A DNA stretch of 60,466 bases from an uncultured Alistipes sp. Lineage in GTDB: Bacteria > Bacteroidota > Bacteroidia > Bacteroidales > Rikenellaceae. The notes below the pieces were generated by a model. It made no database searches and had not been told where the DNA came from. It saw only the letters and a list, made by a program, of their open reading frames with translations. Shown here piece after piece: positions 56,004-60,466 of this stretch (position 1 is its first letter; every line of letters starts with the position of its first letter). The translations under genes and the position numbers were made by a program. The stretch spans positions 1 to 60,466 of the forward strand of contig CALUII010000005.1 in assembly GCA_944320665.1 (NCBI GenBank), read 5' to 3'.

Positions 56004-57014
56004 CTATTGCAGGCGGACGTGTTCACCTGCGGTGAAGACGTGGCCGTCCGAGCGGCGCAGTCCGTTGAGCTTCTCGACCGAACGGGTGCGGATGCCGTAG
56101 GACTGTCCGACCGAGTAGGCCGTCTCGCCCTGACGGGCGATGTGGGTCTGGGCATTACCCTCCCAGCGTTTTTTCTTGCGCTCGATGTAGACCACCTCGC
56201 CCGGCAGGGGTTGTGCCTTGCGTTTGAGGTCGTTGAAGCGGCGCAGGTTGCCGGCCGAGAGGCGGAAGAGGTGGCCGATGCGTTCGAACGTGTCGCCCTC
56301 CTTGGCCAGAATGTAGTGCACGCCGTTGGTCTGGTAGATGTTGTAGCCCTCATGGGCGTTGATCGTCACGCGGTAGTTGTCCGGGTCGATGCCGCTGCTG
56401 CCGGAGGCCGGCTGGTCGACCGTGCTCTGCTCGGGAAACCAGTCGAGCGGATCGGTGCTCGTGAATCCGTGGGCTGCGGCATAGAGTTGCAGCCCGTTTT
56501 CACGGTCGAGCAGGTAGAGCTGGTTCTCCTCGATGATGCGGATCAGTCGCTGGGCATAGTCCGGAGCCGTGGCATAGCCGGCAGCCTTCAGACCGCGGGC
56601 CCAACTTTTGTAGTCGGTCGAGGAGTAGGCGAAGAGCGAGTCGTAGCGCGGCTGGGTGTCGAGGAAGGTGGCGTGGTCCTCGTACGAGGCCTCGACCGAA
56701 GGGTAGCTGCGGAAACATTCGCCCTTGGCATCGTCGTCGTAATAGACCTTGTCTCCCGTCCAGTTCTTCTTGCACTTGATGCCGAAGTGGTTGTTCGACG
56801 CACGCGAAAGCCAGCTGTTTCCGGCATCGGATTCGAGCAGTCCCTGGGCCATGGTGATGCTGGCCGGGATGCCGTAGCGCTCCATGTGGGCTACGGCGAT
56901 GCGTTTGTAGCGGTCGATATACTCCTCCTTGGTGATGCGGGCCTGGGCCGTAAGCAGCTGCGGGAGCGCGCACAACAAAAAGAGGACGAATATTGCTTTT
57001 TTGTAAATATTCAT
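56004..57014 (-). CDS. glucosaminidase (GH73-like) with LysM domain
   Basis: 336-residue exported peptidoglycan hydrolase. A signal peptide (YKKAIFVLFLLCALPQLLTAQA) is followed by the glucosaminidase domain: YKRIAVAHMERYGIPASITMAQGLLESDAGNSWLSRASNNHFGIKC, with the likely catalytic Glu in GLLESDAGNS, then SWARGLKAAGYATAPDYAQRLI. The middle and C-terminus hold LysM-like units (YILAKEGDTFERIGHLFRLSAGNLRRFNDL; HIARQGETAYSVGQSYGI) for glycan binding. Its promoter is at 57039-57068. Confidence 0.95.
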   Translation of the reverse strand: MNIYKKAIFVLFLLCALPQLLTAQARITKEEYIDRYKRIAVAHMERYGIPASITMAQGLLESDAGNSWLSRASNNHFGIKCKKNWTGDKVYYDDDAKGECFRSYPSVEASYEDHATFLDTQPRYDSLFAYSSTDYKSWARGLKAAGYATAPDYAQRLIRIIEENQLYLLDRENGLQLYAAAHGFTSTDPLDWFPEQSTVDQPASGSSGIDPDNYRVTINAHEGYNIYQTNGVHYILAKEGDTFERIGHLFRLSAGNLRRFNDLKRKAQPLPGEVVYIERKKKRWEGNAQTHIARQGETAYSVGQSYGIRTRSVEKLNGLRRSDGHVFTAGEHVRLQ

Positions 57015-57022
57015 TAACTTTG
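56993..57022 (+). promoter_or_regulatory. promoter of DUF4254-GT9, reaching into the opposite gene's start
   Basis: TTG (56993-56995), 19 bases, TAACTTTG (57015-57022). The -33 box lies within the first codons of the divergent glucosaminidase gene. Leader to the DUF4254 gene ~55-60 bases. Confidence 0.75.
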
Positions 57023-57038
57023 TTTGGTCTTATGAAGA

Positions 57039-57068
57039 CAAAGGTACGATTTTCTGCGGAAAATACAA
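57039..57068 (-). promoter_or_regulatory. promoter of the glucosaminidase gene
   Basis: On the minus strand TTG (57068-57066), 19 bases, TACCTTTG (57046-57039). Transcription start near 57033, ~20 bases before the gene. The two divergent transcripts would overlap by a few bases. Confidence 0.82.
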
Positions 57069-57084
57069 TATAAAACGCAACGCT

Positions 57085-57690
57085 ATGTTTACAGATAAAG
57101 CCAACGAGATTTTCAATCGGGCCATTGCCGATTACCACCTCCACGACGACGTGGACCATCCGGAACAGAATCCCTATGAGTCCGGTACGATCGACCACCT
57201 GCTCTATCGCAAGAACTGGATCGATACGGTGCAGTGGCATCTGGAGGACATCATCCGCGACCCGGCGATCGACCCCGTGGAGGCGCTTCAGATCAAGCGG
57301 CGCATCGACAAGTCGAACCAGGATCGGACCGATATGGTGGAGTATATCGATTCGTGGCTTTTTGACAAGTACAAGGGGGTGGAGGTCCGGCCCGATGCCC
57401 GGATCAACACCGAGACGCCGGCCTGGGCCATCGACCGGCTGTCGATCCTGGCGCTGAAGATCTACCACATGGCCTGCGAGACGAAACGTGACGATGTGGA
57501 CGAGGCCCATCGCGAGACCTGCCAACGCAAACTCGATGTGCTGCTCACGCAGCAGAAGGACCTCTCGACGGCAATCGAGGAGCTCTTCGAAGACATCGAG
57601 GCCGGACGACGCTACATGAAGACCTACAAGCAGATGAAGATGTACAACGATCCGGCGCTCAACCCCGTGCTTTATGCCAAGTCGAAGTGA
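57085..57690 (+). CDS. DUF4254 protein
   Basis: 201 residues, highly charged and mostly helical; NPYESGTIDHLLYRKNWIDTVQWHLEDIIRDPAIDP and RRIDKSNQDRTDMVEYID are the hallmark of DUF4254, found in Bacteroidota beside glycosyltransferase family 9 genes. Its role is not established; a link to lipopolysaccharide core synthesis follows from context only. The stop overlaps the GT9 start by 17 bases, indicating translational coupling. Confidence 0.9.
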   Translation: MFTDKANEIFNRAIADYHLHDDVDHPEQNPYESGTIDHLLYRKNWIDTVQWHLEDIIRDPAIDPVEALQIKRRIDKSNQDRTDMVEYIDSWLFDKYKGVEVRPDARINTETPAWAIDRLSILALKIYHMACETKRDDVDEAHRETCQRKLDVLLTQQKDLSTAIEELFEDIEAGRRYMKTYKQMKMYNDPALNPVLYAKSK

Positions 57691-58714
57691 TACGAAACTG
57701 CCGCGGCACCTGCTGGTCATCCGCACGTCGGCCATGGGCGACGTGGCGATGCTGGCGCATGCGCTGCGGGCGTTGCGGGCGGCCTATCCCGATCTGCGGG
57801 TGACGGTGGCGACGCAGCCGTTGTTCCGTCCCTTTTTCGAGGGGCTCGGTGTGGATTTTCTCGACGTGAATACGCAGAAACAGCACCGGACGATCCGCAG
57901 CATGCTGGCGCTCGCCAAGCAGGTGCGCGGCATGGGGATCGACGGGGTGGTTGACGTGCACGACGTGTGGCGGACCAAGGGATTCCGCTATGCCATGTGG
58001 CTGCACGGTGTACGCACCACGCACATCACCAAGGGCCATCTCGAGAAGTGGATGCGCCTGAAGAGCAGTTCGGTCGCATGTGCCGCGCCGCTCAAGCATA
58101 CGGTGGTCCGTTATTGCGATGCATTCCGCCGTCTGGGATTTGTCTTCGACGATCCGGCACCGGCCGTCAAGCCCGACCGCCCCAATCCGATGGGCGGGAA
58201 GCAGGGGACGTGGATCGGTTTTGCACCCTTCTCGGCGCAGACGGGCAAGACCTATCCGATGGAGGCGAGCCGTGAGGCGGTACGGCTGCTGTGCGCACGC
58301 TACGACCGGGTCTTCATCCACGGTGGCGGTGGCCGCGAGCAGGCCTTTGCCGAGGAGATGGAGCGCCTCTATCCCAATGCAACGGGGGTCTTCGGACGGC
58401 TGAAGCTGAAGGAGGAGATGGATCTTATCGCTCACGAGGATTGCGTCGTCTCGATGGACTCGCTGGTAATGCACCTGGCGTCGCTCATGGCAACGCCCGT
58501 GGTCTCAGTCTGGGGTGCCACCCATCCGTCACTCGGTTACATCGGGTATGGGATTGATCCGGAGGGGGTGCTGCAGGTCGAGATGCCGTGCCGGCCCTGT
58601 TCGGTCTACGGCAAGAAGGAGTGCAAGTGGGGCGATTACCGCTGCATTCGCGCCATCACGCCGCAGATGATTGCCGATAAGGTGGCACAACTGCTGGCCA
58701 AGAACGCAAGATGA
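57674..58714 (+). CDS. glycosyltransferase family 9 (heptosyltransferase-like)
   Basis: 346-residue GT-B enzyme likely adding a sugar to the lipid A core. HLLVIRTSAMGDVAMLAHALRALRAAYPDLRVTV is the GT9 N-terminus (xxSAxGDV), and the C-terminal nucleotide-sugar site is near VSMDSLVMHLASLMATPVVSVWGATHPSLGY. The C-terminal CRPCSVYGKKECKWGDYRC is the usual Cys-containing end. Acceptor and sugar are not known. Starts at 57674 inside the DUF4254 gene. Confidence 0.93.
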   Translation: MPSRSDTKLPRHLLVIRTSAMGDVAMLAHALRALRAAYPDLRVTVATQPLFRPFFEGLGVDFLDVNTQKQHRTIRSMLALAKQVRGMGIDGVVDVHDVWRTKGFRYAMWLHGVRTTHITKGHLEKWMRLKSSSVACAAPLKHTVVRYCDAFRRLGFVFDDPAPAVKPDRPNPMGGKQGTWIGFAPFSAQTGKTYPMEASREAVRLLCARYDRVFIHGGGGREQAFAEEMERLYPNATGVFGRLKLKEEMDLIAHEDCVVSMDSLVMHLASLMATPVVSVWGATHPSLGYIGYGIDPEGVLQVEMPCRPCSVYGKKECKWGDYRCIRAITPQMIADKVAQLLAKNAR

Positions 58715-58886
58715 CCGATAAGACGCCCTCCCGTGGGGGCGGAGACGGGGCGGAAGCCTCGTCAGACCCTCAGCCGCCGTGGCCGGAGGTACGGCGGTAT
58801 GGGCGAAGGAGCGATATGTTCCGAATCCTCTCCGACTTTGGGGGGCGGATGCCGCACGGAGGGGGCGAAGGCAAAACGGAGGATAT

Positions 58887-58936
58887 GAAAAAAGAGAGGA
58901 GTTCTCGGCCGCTTGCGGCACACTCCTCTCTTTTTT
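58887..58936. terminator. bidirectional terminator after GT9
   Basis: AAAAAAGAGAGGAGT (58888-58902) pairs perfectly with ACTCCTCTCTTTTTT (58922-58936): 15-bp stem with A-run and T-run on both sides, suited to stop transcription from GT9 and from the convergent lipoprotein gene. Confidence 0.95.
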
Positions 58937-59001
58937 CTTTTTATTGTATGGCTGCCGCGGCGTTTGCCGGAGAGACGAGGGCAGAACTGCGCCTGCAGGT
59001 G

Positions 59002-59583
59002 TCAGTGCCTGTTCAGGACGATCGGACCTCCTTCGAGTTGCAGCGCTTCGCGTCCCAGTGAGTCACGGCCGAAGTGCGCCCGCTGGCTGAATTCCTGAAG
59101 CGAGTCGGCCGCCGTGCACGTGCCGTGCAACAGCAGCGTGTCGCATCTCCCCGCAACTTCCCACGACGTGTAGCGAATGGTCTTCAGACGCATCGATTGT
59201 GCCTCGCCTTCGGGCAGCAGTTGCACACCCATCACGCTGTCCGGAGCCGACGGGTCGGGAATGCCCCACCTGCCCACTGCACGGGCGTAGGTCGGATCGG
59301 CCGCGACGTGACGCGCCGGGGTGGTTGCGCGCAGTGAGCCGCGGTATTGCACCGTGATGCGGTTGCCGCACACGAGTCCGTAGGCCCGGGAGGTGTCCGC
59401 CCCGTCGAGCAGAAAGCGCACGCGGGTGCCGTCCGTCGGACGTCGGACCGTGACGCTTCCGGGTGCGGAGGCCTCGATCACCCCCTGAAATGTGCCGGAA
59501 CCGTTGCGGTTGCACGAGGTCGTGAACAGCAGTGCGGCGAGGAGACCGAACCCTGTGGCGGTGTGGTGAAGCGAACGTTTCAT
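59002..59583 (-). CDS. lipoprotein with a lipocalin-like C-terminal half
   Basis: 193 residues from MKRSLHHTATGFGLLAALLFTTSC, a lipoprotein signal ending in Cys-Asn. The first half (FQGVIEASAPGSVTVRRPTDGTRVRFLLDG) is beta-rich and recalls NlpE-type domains; the second half (GRWGIPDP...VMGVQLLPEGEAQSMRLKTIRYTSWEVAGRCDTLLLHGTC) recalls the lipocalin-like domains of Bacteroides lipoproteins. Both comparisons are tentative. The open frame to 59676 has no signal at its start. It lies 200 bases downstream of gltD on the same strand. Confidence 0.75.
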   Translation of the reverse strand: MKRSLHHTATGFGLLAALLFTTSCNRNGSGTFQGVIEASAPGSVTVRRPTDGTRVRFLLDGADTSRAYGLVCGNRITVQYRGSLRATTPARHVAADPTYARAVGRWGIPDPSAPDSVMGVQLLPEGEAQSMRLKTIRYTSWEVAGRCDTLLLHGTCTAADSLQEFSQRAHFGRDSLGREALQLEGGPIVLNRH

Positions 59584-59783
59584 GTCGGAAAGATCGTTGG
59601 GTGGTTCTGTATCGTTCTGCATCGGGCCAGGCGCGCGGCGACTGTCGGCTGCTGCGTCTGGGGCGCATGCAGCCACGACGGCGGACCGAAGCTCCGTATA
59701 TCGGATGGCTGCCGATCCCGGTTGTCGCCGGAACGACCTCCGATTCCCGCTCCTCGGTCCGCCGTCGTGCGCAGACAGGTTGT

Positions 59784-60466
59784 TTATTTCGATTTCGAGC
59801 GGATGTACTCGTCGATAGCGCGGGCAGCCTTGCGGCCGGCACCCATCGCGAGAATTACCGTGGCGGCGCCCGTCACGGCATCACCGCCGGCGAAGACCCC
59901 TTTGCGTGTCGTGGCCCCCTGCTCGTCGGCTACGAGGCACCCCTTGCGCGTGGTCTCCAGTCCGGCCGTCGTGGCAGCCAGCAACGGGTTGGGCGAGGTG
60001 CCCAGCGCCATGACCACCACGTCGCACGGAATCTCGAAATCCGATCCCTTCTTTTCGATCGGCGAACGGCGTCCGCTCTCGTCGGGCTCGCCCAACTCCA
60101 TCTCCACGCAGTTCAGACCGCGTACCCATCCCTTTTCGTCGCCCAGTACGGCCGTCGGGTTGGTCAGCATGCGGAACTCGATGCCCTCCTGTTTGGCGTG
60201 GTGCACCTCCTCGACGCGGGCCGGCAGCTCCTTCTCGCTTCGGCGGTAGACGATCACTGCCTCGGCACCCAGACGTTTGGCCGTGCGCACGGCATCCATC
60301 GCCACGTTGCCGCCGCCGACGACCACCACCTTGCGGCCGACATAGATCGGCGTGTCGTAATGCGTGTCGTAGGCGTGCATGAGGTTCGTGCGCGTGAGGA
60401 ACTCGTTGGCCGAGACCACGCCGTTGAGGTTCTCGCCCGGGATGCCCATGAAGCGGGGCAGGCCGG
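59784..60466 (-). CDS. gltD: NADPH-dependent glutamate synthase small subunit, C-terminal part
   Basis: The gene runs off the right edge; the last ~227 residues are present, beginning GLPRFMGIPGENLNGV. It supplies electrons from NADPH for glutamine-dependent glutamate synthesis. A Rossmann motif VVVVGGGNVAMDAVRTAKRLGAEAVIVYRRSEKELPAR binds NADPH; the C-terminal KGVFAGGDAVTGAATVILAMGAGRKAARAIDEYI is the FAD-binding end. Related oxidoreductases (Nfn large subunit, PreT) share this layout; with the N-terminus missing the choice is not absolute. Confidence 0.9.
   Translation of the reverse strand, partial: GLPRFMGIPGENLNGVVSANEFLTRTNLMHAYDTHYDTPIYVGRKVVVVGGGNVAMDAVRTAKRLGAEAVIVYRRSEKELPARVEEVHHAKQEGIEFRMLTNPTAVLGDEKGWVRGLNCVEMELGEPDESGRRSPIEKKGSDFEIPCDVVVMALGTSPNPLLAATTAGLETTRKGCLVADEQGATTRKGVFAGGDAVTGAATVILAMGAGRKAARAIDEYIRSKSK

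Overview
The window reads as chromosomal DNA of a GC-rich gut Bacteroidales bacterium, most likely Alistipes or another member of the Rikenellaceae. Supporting signs are the Bacteroidota promoter signature (TTG/TTTG, 19-21 bases, TAnnTTTG) in front of many genes, a bamD-rpoZ-coaBC-recN operon with the Bacteroidota form of RpoZ, a TonB-dependent receptor with an N-terminal carboxypeptidase-like domain, S9 peptidases, a DUF4254/GT9 pair and Bacteroidota-type lipoprotein signals. The genus is inference. There are no rRNA genes, insertion sequences, phage genes or CRISPR arrays. One tRNA (His) is present.

Layout: 1-4.2 kb, pnp (partial), rpsO, apbE, a lipid kinase and an AraC regulator. 4.2-7.3 kb, pckA and hemW. 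7.4-16.8 kb, an alpha-glucan (glycogen) cluster on the + strand: a fused GT3 synthase/GT35 phosphorylase, a debranching enzyme behind a long structured leader, a GT4/5 glycosyltransferase and a GH57 enzyme with an Ala/Lys-rich tail. 17-19 kb, a divergent HxlR/DJ-1 pair and a radical SAM protein. 19.2-21.9 kb, a secreted M6 peptidase and a small lipoprotein. 22-25.7 kb, an accessory-looking block: a cytoplasmic trypsin-like protease with a zinc ribbon, a 455-residue partner that seems to share its C-terminal fold, and an AT-rich PD-(D/E)XK nuclease next to tRNA-His. 26-33.3 kb, groESL, recN, coaBC, rpoZ, bamD and greA.

33.5-39.2 kb carries lysC, a prolyl oligopeptidase, dapD, birA and gcvH. 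With asd at 49.6 kb this gives three scattered lysine/diaminopimelate genes. 39.4-43.5 kb holds a TonB receptor preceded by a small Cys/His membrane protein, then a DUF4435 TOPRIM-like gene. 43.6-49.4 kb holds an eIF1/SUI1 gene translationally coupled to a 992-residue outer-membrane protein with an HExxH site, then a class A penicillin-binding protein. 49.6-60.5 kb carries asd, tnaA (indole production), a superoxide dismutase, DPP IV, an unknown gene, a glucosaminidase, DUF4254/GT9, a lipoprotein and the end of gltD.

The best candidates for something undescribed are: the zinc-ribbon protease pair beside the tRNA-adjacent nuclease; the SUI1-coupled outer-membrane HExxH protein; the small Cys/His protein with a DCQNCG-type TonB receptor; and three promoters whose -7 box lies only 8-9 bases from the start codon, implying (near-)leaderless mRNAs. 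All functional statements come from reading motifs by eye; no database search was run.
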